Of a stretch of DNA of 39,823 bases, positions 7,915 to 16,200 are shown in pieces (position 1 is the first letter of the stretch; each line of letters starts with the position of its first letter). The stretch comes from Bacteroidia bacterium. GTDB taxonomy: Bacteria > Bacteroidota > Bacteroidia > J057. The notes beneath the pieces are model-generated. The model did not search any database. It had not been told where the DNA came from and worked only from the letters and a program-made list of their open reading frames with translations. A program made the position numbers and the translations under genes. The stretch lies in contig JAUIKF010000067.1 in the NCBI GenBank assembly GCA_030430575.1, positions 1-39,823 on the forward strand. Reading direction: 5' to 3'.

Positions 7915-8757
7915 ATGGATAATGATTTTCAACAATACCGCATAGCCTTTGAAGAGGCGAAACAATCAACTGAGGAGTTATTCGAATACTGGGAAGCCCG
8001 AACCTTACAAAAACTGCTTGGATACCCAGCATGGAGGAGTTTTGAGACCCTCATCAAAAAGGCGATGACAAACTGTAGAAAGACAGGCCAGAAGGATTCT
8101 GACCATTTTGTAGTTGACTACAAAATGGTCCAGATTGGTAGCGGCGCGAAAAGAAAATTGAAAGATTATGCCCTTTCACGCTATGCCTGTTACCTCATTG
8201 CCTTAAATGGCAATCCACGCAACAAGGTCATTGCCTATGCCAAAGACTATTTTGCCACGGAGACCCGTAAGATGGAAAACCTACGGGCTAGGCTTACAGA
8301 ACATCAGGCAGATTTGGAGCGAATTGATGCACGGAAGACCCTTACCCAAGCGGAAAGGCAACTTTCTAAGTCTATTCACTCTCAAGGGGTAACCGACGGC
8401 AGGGCCATCGCGCGGATCAGAAGCAAAGGCGATAAGGTCTTGTTTGGGGGAAATAATACCCACCAGATGAAGGAAAGACTGGAAGTTCCTAAGTCTCGCC
8501 CACTAGCTGATTTTCTGCATACAGCGGTACTGGGCCTAAAAATATTTTCTTCTGGTGCGAGTGCGCATAATATCAGGCAAAAAGACCTAAAGAGTGAGCG
8601 GGCTATGACGAGCGAACATCAGATCAATAATCGAATTGCAAGGAAAGCGGCCATTAGTGCGGGTACTGCACCAGAAGATTATCCTGGCCAGGAGGATATA
8701 AAGAAAGTCGAGAAGAAAGCTGGATTTTGGCGTCAGCTTTTGGGGGGTGAGGAGTAG
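7915..8757 (+). CDS. dinD: DNA damage-inducible protein D (DinD)
   Basis: The 280-aa product matches DinD in length and in conserved stretches: FEYWEARTLQKLLGYPAWRSFE near residues 22-44, the DHFVVDYKMVQIGSGAKRKLKDYALSRYACYLIALN core at about 62-98, and the helical tail with GKGDKVLFGG-like and STxEM-like segments. The N-terminal half is the Bro/KilA-N-like DNA-associated fold also found in phage antirepressors. In E. coli dinD is SOS-induced and its product inhibits RecA-mediated strand exchange. Here it has its own transcript, preceded by a terminator. No LexA-type box is evident to me in the upstream 96 bp. The C-terminal 50 residues are Lys/Glu-rich. DinD genes are common on islands and move horizontally. 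Confidence 0.88.
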   Translation: MDNDFQQYRIAFEEAKQSTEELFEYWEARTLQKLLGYPAWRSFETLIKKAMTNCRKTGQKDSDHFVVDYKMVQIGSGAKRKLKDYALSRYACYLIALNGNPRNKVIAYAKDYFATETRKMENLRARLTEHQADLERIDARKTLTQAERQLSKSIHSQGVTDGRAIARIRSKGDKVLFGGNNTHQMKERLEVPKSRPLADFLHTAVLGLKIFSSGASAHNIRQKDLKSERAMTSEHQINNRIARKAAISAGTAPEDYPGQEDIKKVEKKAGFWRQLLGGEE

Positions 8758-8782
8758 TTATGTAAAAAGGTTGGGCAAATGC

Positions 8783-9082
8783 TCAAGGGTTGATAAAACG
8801 CTCTAGCGCATACTGCTGATGCGCCAATGCCAAGATGATAACTTGCTCATCCAACATCTTATAAACAAGGGTAAAGGGAAACTGAGGCATCGCTAGTTTT
8901 CTAAACTTGCCAAATGAGGTTCTTGGATATTCTTCAGCGTGCTTTTCCAGGTGATGAAAGATGCGATTCAATTCCCCCATCAGTTGTTCACCCAGAAAAG
9001 GGTCGGTCTTAGCTTGCCATTCTTTAGCCAAATGAATATCGCGTTGTGCTTCTTCTGCTAGTAAAACTTTGTAGTAGTTCAT
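8783..9082 (-). CDS. ParE/RelE-family toxin
   Basis: This 99-aa protein has the small alpha/beta fold of type II toxins: YYKVLLAEEAQRDI at the N-terminus, two helices, then the beta-sheet core with YPRTSFGKFRKLAMPQFPFTLVYKMLDEQVIILALAH. The 'R-K-L...FPF.lvY' pattern is typical of the ParE/RelE superfamily. RelE members cut mRNA on the ribosome and ParE members poison gyrase; the sequence does not decide between them. The antitoxin gene lies directly upstream with only 6 bp between, the usual order. The stop faces the dinD stop about 25 bp away. Confidence 0.88.
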   Translation of the reverse strand: MNYYKVLLAEEAQRDIHLAKEWQAKTDPFLGEQLMGELNRIFHHLEKHAEEYPRTSFGKFRKLAMPQFPFTLVYKMLDEQVIILALAHQQYALERFINP

Positions 9083-9088
9083 ACTTGT

Positions 9089-9304
9089 TCATTTTACTAG
9101 CTGCATGAATTTACGCCACGTCATTGACTGGCTATTATCATTTTTCAATCGCCGATACCTGCGCTTTATTTCTGCTTGCCAAGAAGCTGGCAGCCTTGAT
9201 TTGTCCTCCCGCTTTAACTCTGCCAAGAGTTCCTTAGCTAATTCAAGCCGAGATTGATAACTGAGTTGGTGGGTTTCTTCTAGGATTTCATGATAAGAAG
9301 ACAT
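9089..9304 (-). CDS. antitoxin of the addiction-module-component type
   Basis: This 71-aa protein, mainly helical (LSYQSRLELAKELLAEL and RLPASWQAEIKRRYRRL), fits the short 'putative addiction module component' antitoxins that pair with ParE/RelE toxins. It precedes the toxin on the same transcript. Its start codon is embedded in the palindrome ATGACGTCAT, a candidate site for autoregulation by the toxin-antitoxin complex, although proteins of this family often lack an obvious DNA-binding domain. The pairing and gene order are the main support. Confidence 0.8.
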   Translation of the reverse strand: MSSYHEILEETHQLSYQSRLELAKELLAELKREDKSRLPASWQAEIKRRYRRLKNDNSQSMTWRKFMQLVK

Positions 9305-9312
9305 GACGTCAT
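9303..9312 (-). promoter_or_regulatory. 10-bp palindrome on the antitoxin start codon
   Basis: ATGACGTCAT is a perfect palindrome whose terminal CAT, read on the minus strand, is the antitoxin ATG. It could be an operator for the toxin-antitoxin complex. Short palindromes also occur by chance, so this is only a candidate. Confidence 0.35.
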
Positions 9313-9456
9313 TTTATCAAACCAACAATTAAGCGCAAGATGAATGAGAAGGCCTATTTCACAAGCTGCCATTTGTCTCTGCTTATTAGCGGTATAATGG
9401 AGGAAATATGATGTTCCTATTTCATTATTTCATCGCTTTTTTTGTTTTGTCTACTT

Positions 9457-10857
9457 ATGAGTGCTCGTAGACGGAAGAAACTGAAAGCCTGGTCTCCCCG
9501 TAAATTCCTACTCCTCTGGCATCTGTACCGCAGTAAAGAGACAACAATCGACCTGATTGACTTGGTATTCCCACACCACTTTCCGCGCAGCATTCAAACT
9601 TCTTCTTATGAACTGATTCGCGTGTTGATCTGTGCCACTAACCTAGGGGCATGTGGCGTGTCCTTATCGCGGGCCCTAATCGATCATTTCACCCTTTCAA
9701 TTGTCGATAAGGATCAACAAGTGCTGATCGACCAGCAGATCATTTTACATGAACTCTGCCCAAACTTTCATGATCTTCTTGTAAAGGAAATAGGGATCAA
9801 GGATGCAACAGCCTTCAAGGAATCTATTGGTGTTGCACTCTCTCAATCTCAGCTTTTAAGCAATCTTTTGGGAAGCATTTTAGCTGTGGTATTGGTCAAG
9901 GTGGTGAATAGGTTTCGAGGGTTAGACCAAGAGGGAAATGGTCTTTTTCAGCCAGACGAGGGCCATGCTACCTTGGACACCAAATTATTCACTCATCTTA
10001 CCCCTCTGTTGAACCTCGAATTTGACATCGATAAGCGGCGGCTAAATCATGTATTCCGGAGGTATTTACAGGCTTTTAGTGATGATCAGATTAAACCAAG
10101 CAAAGGGCAAAAGTACTTTCCTCAAGCTACTGTTCAGAAGGTCTTTCAGGCATTTATTCAACACCTGCTGTCTGAACAAGGTTCTTACCTTACCTTCGAA
10201 CTGGGCGATGGAAGCCACACCTTGGGAGGTCAAGATGATGCATTTATCCAAGTATTTAAAAACCAATTCCCTCAATCCTTTAAGTTATGGCACAGTGGTG
10301 TCTATTACTTTCCCTTTTTTGAGATGCTGGCATGGGCAGAAGGACAAAAATGGCTCAAGGTGCATGAGTTTGTTGTCTCCACCAATGGTATAGGCTTTTT
10401 TGAAAAAATGATCAAAAGAGACCATTTGATCCGCAGGCGTAACTTTAATAATGTGAAGCTAAAATCTTATCTTTCTTTTGAGATTATGTCGGATCATTTT
10501 TTCCCAAAGACACCCTCCATGGAACCTGACCCCAGTGAAGAAATTACCCTCCTAGAAGTTGTTGCCTCAGACCGTCCCCGCTTCAAGGTCTATCTCAATG
10601 GCGACCATCGTTCTCCCATCTATTTAACCCAAAACAATAAAGCAGGCGAAATCATCTATTCTGTAGCATCAGGAAAAGAAGTCAGCTTCCGCCATTACCG
10701 CAAAAACATGGACTACATTAACCATGACCCCAATTTCAAACTCTATTCCCAGTCTGATTATTCTCCAACAATACTCCTTGATAAGCATCTCGACGAAGAT
10801 GGCGATGCCTTTATCGGCCCAGCGAAAGGCGTTGAGTTTCGCCTGATTGGGGAGTAG
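9457..10857 (+). CDS. unknown 466-aa cytoplasmic protein
   Basis: I do not recognise this protein. I take the ATG at 9457 (MSARRRKKLKAW), since the upstream TTG at 9442 only adds five hydrophobic residues. The N-terminus is strongly basic, as in DNA- or RNA-binding proteins. Residues 40-160 are Leu-rich and helical (ILCATNLGACGVSLSRALIDH region). A middle part has FELGDGSHTLGGQDDAF, and the C-terminal 110 residues look like a beta-rich domain (FKVYLNGDHRSPIYLTQNN onward). There is no signal peptide; residues about 138-155 are hydrophobic but short. It is a single-gene unit between the divergent antitoxin promoter region and a strong terminator. A role in DNA maintenance or defence fits the neighbours but nothing in the sequence proves it. 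Confidence 0.7.
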   Translation: MSARRRKKLKAWSPRKFLLLWHLYRSKETTIDLIDLVFPHHFPRSIQTSSYELIRVLICATNLGACGVSLSRALIDHFTLSIVDKDQQVLIDQQIILHELCPNFHDLLVKEIGIKDATAFKESIGVALSQSQLLSNLLGSILAVVLVKVVNRFRGLDQEGNGLFQPDEGHATLDTKLFTHLTPLLNLEFDIDKRRLNHVFRRYLQAFSDDQIKPSKGQKYFPQATVQKVFQAFIQHLLSEQGSYLTFELGDGSHTLGGQDDAFIQVFKNQFPQSFKLWHSGVYYFPFFEMLAWAEGQKWLKVHEFVVSTNGIGFFEKMIKRDHLIRRRNFNNVKLKSYLSFEIMSDHFFPKTPSMEPDPSEEITLLEVVASDRPRFKVYLNGDHRSPIYLTQNNKAGEIIYSVASGKEVSFRHYRKNMDYINHDPNFKLYSQSDYSPTILLDKHLDEDGDAFIGPAKGVEFRLIGE

Positions 10858-10902
10858 CAGAAAACTTCTGCTTGCCCAGAATCTCCAGAATGTGGGGATA
10901 AC

Positions 10903-10936
10903 AAAAAAGCACCCTGCATTTGCAAGGTGCTTTTTT
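10903..10936 (+). terminator. rho-independent terminator
   Basis: AAAAAAGCACC pairs perfectly with GGTGCTTTTTT around a 12-nt loop that contains a TGCA/TGCA inner pairing, and the 3' arm is a run of six T. It ends the 466-aa gene 45 bp after its stop. A smaller stem, GCAGAA-TTT-TTCTGC, follows at 10943-10957. Confidence 0.85.
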
Positions 10937-11090
10937 GCTTGGGCAGAATTTTTCTGCAAGCGATAGTGTGACTGTCGGATTGGCCAGCCGACAATCCTGC
11001 TGATCTGATTGGAGCCTAGTCGACTTCTATTGGACAGTACATTAGTCAATAATCAAATGCCTTACACAACAAGTCAGGGGTTATGAAGTC
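10937..11090. other. intergenic region before the 120-aa gene
   Basis: Contains small hairpins (GCAGAA-TTT-TTCTGC at 10943-10957; TGTCGG/CCGACA around TTGGCCA near 10976) and the word GTGACTGTC, which is also part of the hairpin near 6228-6251. No gene or clear promoter motif is visible. Confidence 0.3.
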
Positions 11091-11453
11091 ATGAATTTCT
11101 ACAAAGTATTTCGAAAAGATGAGTCAGCTAATATTTTGCTTCGAGCTGGTGACATTCGAGTCACCGATAACGGAGGAATCTTCCTCACCATCCATCTCTT
11201 TAAAAACGAAGATTACATTATTCTGCCAGACCGCGAAAAGCGTCAGAAATATATTGTCTTTAGTGTCAAAGAGTATGAGGTCAAGGGAGAAAGCCGCAAG
11301 AAGTGGAATGCCATCGGGGAGTTAGCGATTGAATCAGGTGGAGATAAAATCCTCCGATTAAATGCCCTTCCCGATACCTTTATCGTCCTTGCTGATCCGC
11401 AGGACACAAGCGAGGACATTCTCGCCTCAGGAGCACTACATCCGCTCAGTTAG
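11091..11453 (+). CDS. unknown 120-aa protein upstream of ardC
   Basis: This small soluble protein starts NFYKVFRKDESANILLRAGDIRVTDNGGIFLTIHLF and is predicted mostly beta-strand, with alternating charged and hydrophobic residues. It has no signal or membrane segment, and I recognise no family. The fold guess (small beta-barrel, perhaps nucleic-acid binding) is inference from strand pattern only. It is on the same strand as ardC and radC, 192 bp ahead of them, separated by a hairpin-rich leader, so it may be a first gene of the same accessory block with its own control. Confidence 0.6.
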   Translation: MNFYKVFRKDESANILLRAGDIRVTDNGGIFLTIHLFKNEDYIILPDREKRQKYIVFSVKEYEVKGESRKKWNAIGELAIESGGDKILRLNALPDTFIVLADPQDTSEDILASGALHPLS

Positions 11454-11491
11454 CTCATCGCCTCATCATCCCCGTTCCGTTATGAGCCTCC

Positions 11492-11612
11492 CGCTGACCG
11501 CCTTCAGCGTGGAGAAATACTCATAGCCCCACTAGGGGCACGGGGGCATGATGGGGTTCTAACAATTCGCTGGTTTTTCACGGTCTGCTGAGGGAGAGAC
11601 CTCAGTAGACTG
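11492..11612 (+). promoter_or_regulatory. hairpin-rich leader upstream of ardC
   Basis: Three stems stand in tandem in the 192-bp gap before ardC: CGCTGA/TCAGCG at 11492-11509; GCCCC-ACTA-GGGGC at 11526-11539; and a long one at 11581-11612, in which 11 bp pair (one G-T) around the 6-nt loop GAGAGA, extendable to 13 bp. None is followed by a T-run, so these are not ordinary terminators. The ardC start lies 33 bp after the last stem. It could be a regulatory leader RNA or a DNA site such as an origin of transfer; ArdC genes are carried by conjugative elements. This is inference. Confidence 0.5.
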
Positions 11613-11645
11613 GCCAGTGAATCTCACAATCAAATAGCTATTAAA

Positions 11646-12542
11646 ATGGAATCTACTCAAACTCGGCCCAAAGGGGCCAAAGACCGTATGGACATCTATG
11701 AGATGATCACTCAGCGCATCGTCGAGAAACTCGAAGAAGGTGTCGTGCCTTGGCAAAAGACTTGGAAGAATGCGCCCTATGCCCAAAACTTTGTCAGTGG
11801 TCGAAACTACCAGGGCATTAACCGCATTATCACCAACCTCAGCCCACATGAAGCTCCCTTTTTCCTCACCATGAGACAAGCCAATCATCTGGGCGGGAAA
11901 ATCAAAAAGGGTGAAAAATCACTACCCATTGTCTTTTGGCAAGCCGTGCACAAAGACCCAGATGGGAATGTGGTACCTGAAACTCAGGTTGACAATCATC
12001 CTAATCTGACCAAGCACTTCCTCACGCGCTACTATCGCGTTTGGAACATTGAACAGACTGAAGGAATTGATTGGTTGATGCCCACAAGAGAGAATCCTGG
12101 AGAACCGATTGATGAAGCCGAAGGCATCGTAGAAGGCATGCCCAATCCGCCTGAGATCAGGCGCGAAGGTCATGAAGCCTTTTACTCACCGCCCACAGAC
12201 ATCGTGCAAGTTCCAGCTATGAGTTCCTTTGAGGAACCTACAAACTTCTACTCTGTCCTGTTCCACGAACTTGGCCATGCCACAGGCGCACACAATCGCC
12301 TGGCGCGCGAAGCCGTCACAGGAACCGTTAAATTTGGTTCATGTGACTACTCCTTGGAGGAACTTGTGGCTGAGTTAACAAGTTGCACCCTTTGCAGTAT
12401 TGCAGGCATAGAGACGACCCGCACTTTCACCAATTCTGCTTCCTACATCCAAGGCTGGCTCAGCAAACTGCAAGATGACAAACGCTTCATCTTCAAGGCG
12501 GCTAGTCAGTCAAAAAAGGCAGTGGAATACATATTGGGATAA
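11646..12542 (+). CDS. ardC: ArdC-family antirestriction protein
   Basis: This 298-aa protein has the two ArdC parts. Residues about 15-135 are the N-terminal single-stranded-DNA-binding domain (DIYEMITQRIVEKLEEGVVPW, then WKNAPYAQNFVSGRNYQGIN). The C-terminal part is a zincin-like metallopeptidase with HELGHATGAHNR from about residue 207 and a downstream EELVAE that offers the third zinc ligand. ArdC proteins, first described on plasmid pSa, enter the recipient with transferred DNA and protect it from restriction. Its presence suggests that the region has moved by conjugation. It is 3 bp from radC and clearly cotranscribed with it. Confidence 0.93.
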   Translation: MESTQTRPKGAKDRMDIYEMITQRIVEKLEEGVVPWQKTWKNAPYAQNFVSGRNYQGINRIITNLSPHEAPFFLTMRQANHLGGKIKKGEKSLPIVFWQAVHKDPDGNVVPETQVDNHPNLTKHFLTRYYRVWNIEQTEGIDWLMPTRENPGEPIDEAEGIVEGMPNPPEIRREGHEAFYSPPTDIVQVPAMSSFEEPTNFYSVLFHELGHATGAHNRLAREAVTGTVKFGSCDYSLEELVAELTSCTLCSIAGIETTRTFTNSASYIQGWLSKLQDDKRFIFKAASQSKKAVEYILG

Positions 12543-12545
12543 GCC

Positions 12546-13208
12546 ATGAACCATATCATAGAACCCGATTGGAAAGTACGTGAGACCGTGGAGTATCGAT
12601 TGGTGGCCCGAGGGATTGAAACGATTTCAGATGTGGAGCTAGTGGCAATCACTGGAGGAGTTCCTCTGAAACAGGCAAGGAGTCTGTTGTCAAAGTTTGG
12701 CTCGCTACGCGCATTAAGCAAAGCGAATATGCAGGACCTGTGTCGCATAAACGGGCTGAACCCCTACAACGCCATTGCCCTCATCTCTGCCTTTGAACTG
12801 CATAGGCGCAAGCGTTTTGAAAACCCTGTTCCTTTACAATTGAATGACTCGCAAAAGATCGCGAACTACCTTTGGCCCGATATGGAGCGAGAAGATCAAG
12901 AGGTCTTCAAAGTGCTTTATCTCAACCGAAGCTTGGAGCTTCTGGGGGAAAAGACCCTTTTCAAGGGAGGCATCAATGCCACTGTTGTCGACTCTCGCCT
13001 CATCTTCAAATGGGGATTTGCCTACTGTGCAAGTTGCCTAGTGGTTTCCCACAATCACCCGTCAGGAGGGCTTTTGCCTAGTCAACATGACCAGGCAGTC
13101 ACCCAGCGAATCAAAGAAGCTGGAGCCTTATTGGAGATGCCATTGGTGGATCATCTGATCCTCTCAGAAAGGGGGTACTACTCCTTTGCTGATGAGGGGA
13201 TGTTGTAA
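12546..13208 (+). CDS. radC: RadC-family JAB/MPN-domain protein
   Basis: The 220-aa protein has an N-terminal helix-hairpin-helix region (ISDVELVAI, then LCRINGLNPYNAIALISAFEL, residues about 25-80) and a C-terminal JAB domain with the metal motif SHNHPSGGLLPSQHD at about 163-177. The JAMM-like H-x-H...S-x-x-D residues are all present. Despite the old name 'DNA repair protein RadC', the cellular role is unsettled; copies are very frequent on mobile elements next to anti-restriction genes, as here. It starts 3 bp after the ardC stop and is followed by a terminator. Confidence 0.92.
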   Translation: MNHIIEPDWKVRETVEYRLVARGIETISDVELVAITGGVPLKQARSLLSKFGSLRALSKANMQDLCRINGLNPYNAIALISAFELHRRKRFENPVPLQLNDSQKIANYLWPDMEREDQEVFKVLYLNRSLELLGEKTLFKGGINATVVDSRLIFKWGFAYCASCLVVSHNHPSGGLLPSQHDQAVTQRIKEAGALLEMPLVDHLILSERGYYSFADEGML

Positions 13209-13211
13209 GTG

Positions 13212-13247
13212 AAAGCCGTTTTGCCATATTGGTGAGGCGGCTTTTTT
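13212..13247 (+). terminator. terminator of the ardC-radC operon
   Basis: AAAGCCG (13212-13218) pairs with CGGCTTT (13238-13244), with an inner CCA/TGG pairing, and the T-run of the 3' arm extends to 13247. It lies directly after the radC stop. Confidence 0.75.
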
Positions 13248-13294
13248 CAACAAGGGTTTGTAAAAATATGAATAGATGAAAGCAAGATTCATTG

Positions 13295-16200
13295 ATGTTT
13301 TGTTACCTGTGTACTACATTAGAAGAATTAAAAAATAACATTTTGCGAATTAATTACATATTCTCTGGTCGTTCTCGAGAAAAGTTGTCAGAGTATTATT
13401 TCTTTTGGGCTGAACAGATATTAACTGAAAAAACTTCTGCTTGGGATAGGAGTGATATTAAAAAAGTCAAAAAAGACTATGAGTTAGCAAAGGAGAAGAA
13501 TTTTGTTCAGAATACTTATTTTATCCGCCTTTTTGAGTTTGCCACCAATTTTCTACGGAAATACGAGGACTTTAAGGAGCCATTGATGAAAAGGCTTCAA
13601 GAAGCCATAGTCATTTATAAAAAATATCCTGGTGCGAATGTTTTTGGTAGGATATTTTATTCTACCGAAGAACGGAATAAAGCTAAGGATGTTGACAAAG
13701 TCCACAACTTCCTTGAAGGAGAGTTTGATATACAAAAAGTCAGTGAGCATAGACCTTCAAAAGATTATTTTGATTTTTTGGCATTCTTACTTTTAGGGAT
13801 GGATATAGATGAGTTTAAGGATGCAGGTGAAGTTGATGGTCTTACCTTTGAGGCAGATGTAAAAGAGGTCGATCTCGCAAGTTTAAAAGTCTCCAAAGAA
13901 TCATCTCATATAGGCTCTGCCCGTCTCTTGACTAGTATCCCGGCCTTAGATTTTGAGTCTAAAGTTATTGCCCGTGAAGGCCCTTTGCATAGGCTGCACA
14001 ACAAGATTAAAAAAGGGTATAAGCGAATACAATTATATGGAGTTGGTGGAATTGGCAAAAGTATCCTTGCTCTTTCATACATTAAGATATCTTTGGATGA
14101 ATGGGACAATGTAGTTTGGATAGAGCAGAGTCAAGATATTGTCTCCTCATTTACCTCCAATGCACAACTTAGAGAAAGCCTGAAAATATCCCTACTGCCA
14201 AATGAGAAAAATGAAGACTTATTCATGCGAATGATGCTTGCTATGGATAAGCTAAAGGGACGCAATTTACTGGTAATTGATAACCTAGCTACCGATTTTT
14301 TGACGGACAAACACGCTAGATTCATCCCTTCAAGTAATCATTGGACGCTTCTAGTTACCCAAAGAGGACCAATAGAAGGTTTTGAGCAATTGGAGGTAGA
14401 TGCTATGCACAGAGAAATCGCTAAGAAGTTTTTCAGGCAACACTTCAAAAAGGCGATTACCAAAAAGGTCGAATCAAAACTGCTCAAGACAATTGAGTAT
14501 CATCCACTTACTATAGAGTTGATTGCCAAGACGCTAATGGCATCAAGGCGTATCACGCCAGAACTAATGCTGGATCGGCTGCAGAATCTTGAGCTGGATA
14601 AACTCAAAGATGCTCCATCTCTTTCCAGTAAAGAGAAAAGACTATACAGCTATCTCTTGACCACATTTAAGCTTGTAGAAGAAGATTTTGATGAATTTAG
14701 TCTCGGGGTTATTAGAGGTTTTTCAATCATTATTCCCCAGTTGATTCCTATTGATGACCTTGTCCTTTTGTTTGGTATCGAAGACGGCTTGCTAGACCAA
14801 TTTGATGATGCCATCAATTCACTATATCGAAGTGGTTGGATTTCCCTCTACCCAAATACTTCAACCCTCCAAATCCACAGGATGGTTCGGGATACGCTTT
14901 ATTATCAGTTGCAACCCACAACAGAGGAATTGGAGTTTGTAATTTCCCAACTGGCCAATATTCTCTCTGGCACAGAAGAAGCTCAATTACCTGTAGAATT
15001 ATTCAAATGGGCACCATTTGCAGAGTATATTACGATCTTGATGAGGGGGGAGAAGCATGTTGTTTTGGAGGAATTGAATGAAAAGTTTATCAATCTTCTT
15101 AGCTATAAGGGGGAAATTGATAAAAGTATTAAATATGCTCAAGTACAACTTAATTTATTTGAACGAGAGCTTGGCCACAAATCACCAAAAGTAAGCAATG
15201 CTAGAGCCTCTCTCGCGGCATTGTATCTTCAAAATGAAGATATCCAGTTAGCAATAGAAGAATTGGAGGTTCTTATTCCATTAGATACGGAACTATATGG
15301 AGCCTCCGATATTAGAGTATTCACTCATCGGAGAGATTTAGCCTTGGCAATTTTAATGAATGGTGAAGACTGGAATGCCAAGAGCCTACTTGAAGACTTA
15401 CGACCAGAATTAGAAGACCATTTTGGGAGAAACCATCATTTAGTCCATTCCCTTAATATGACCTTAAGTGATGCTTATAAGGAACTTGGCATGCTTCAAG
15501 AAGGGAAAGCCTTGATTGAGGAAGTTGTGGAGTATGAACGTATCCACCTTCCTCCATTTCATTATCAACTGGGTGCTTCATTATCTCGACTAAGCGTTAT
15601 TTTGGGGGAATTAGGAGATAATGTTGGAGCCAAAGAGCTGCTGAACGAAGTCTTTGAAATTGTTAAAAAGAATTTTGGAGAATCTCATCCTGAAGTAGCG
15701 ACTTGCTATTTGAATCTTGCTAGTCAAGAGTGGGAGGATGGAAATTTAGAAAAGGCTTATTCTTATTGTGAGCAGTGTATTGAAATAGAAAATCAATTTT
15801 ACACAAAAAATCACCCTGCCCTTATTATGCCTTATAGAGTTAAAGCATTAATTCTCCAACAGAATGGAGAAACAGGACTAGGAGAAAATTTACTTAAAGA
15901 AACGATCATAATTGCAGAGGAAACATATCCACCGATGCATAGTGTTGTTGTCCTATTAAAGACAGACCTAGCAGCGATTTACCTTGATCAGTCATGTTTT
16001 GATGAAGGTATTGAGATTTTAGTTGAAATTTTAGAAAAAAGCAAGAATAAATATGGTTCCATTCATCCTGTAACGGCATCTATTCAGGTTCAGTTTGGCG
16101 AACTCCTCAAAAACGCAGAAAGGCTATCGGAAGCAATGGCTCTTTTTACTGAAGCAATAGCTACTTATCAAGAGTTATTTGGTGATAATCACTATAGCAC

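Noticed and set aside
10669-11049. Minus-strand frame of 126 codons
   Set aside because: It runs through a strong terminator and lies opposite the end of the 466-aa gene; protein composition is not convincing.
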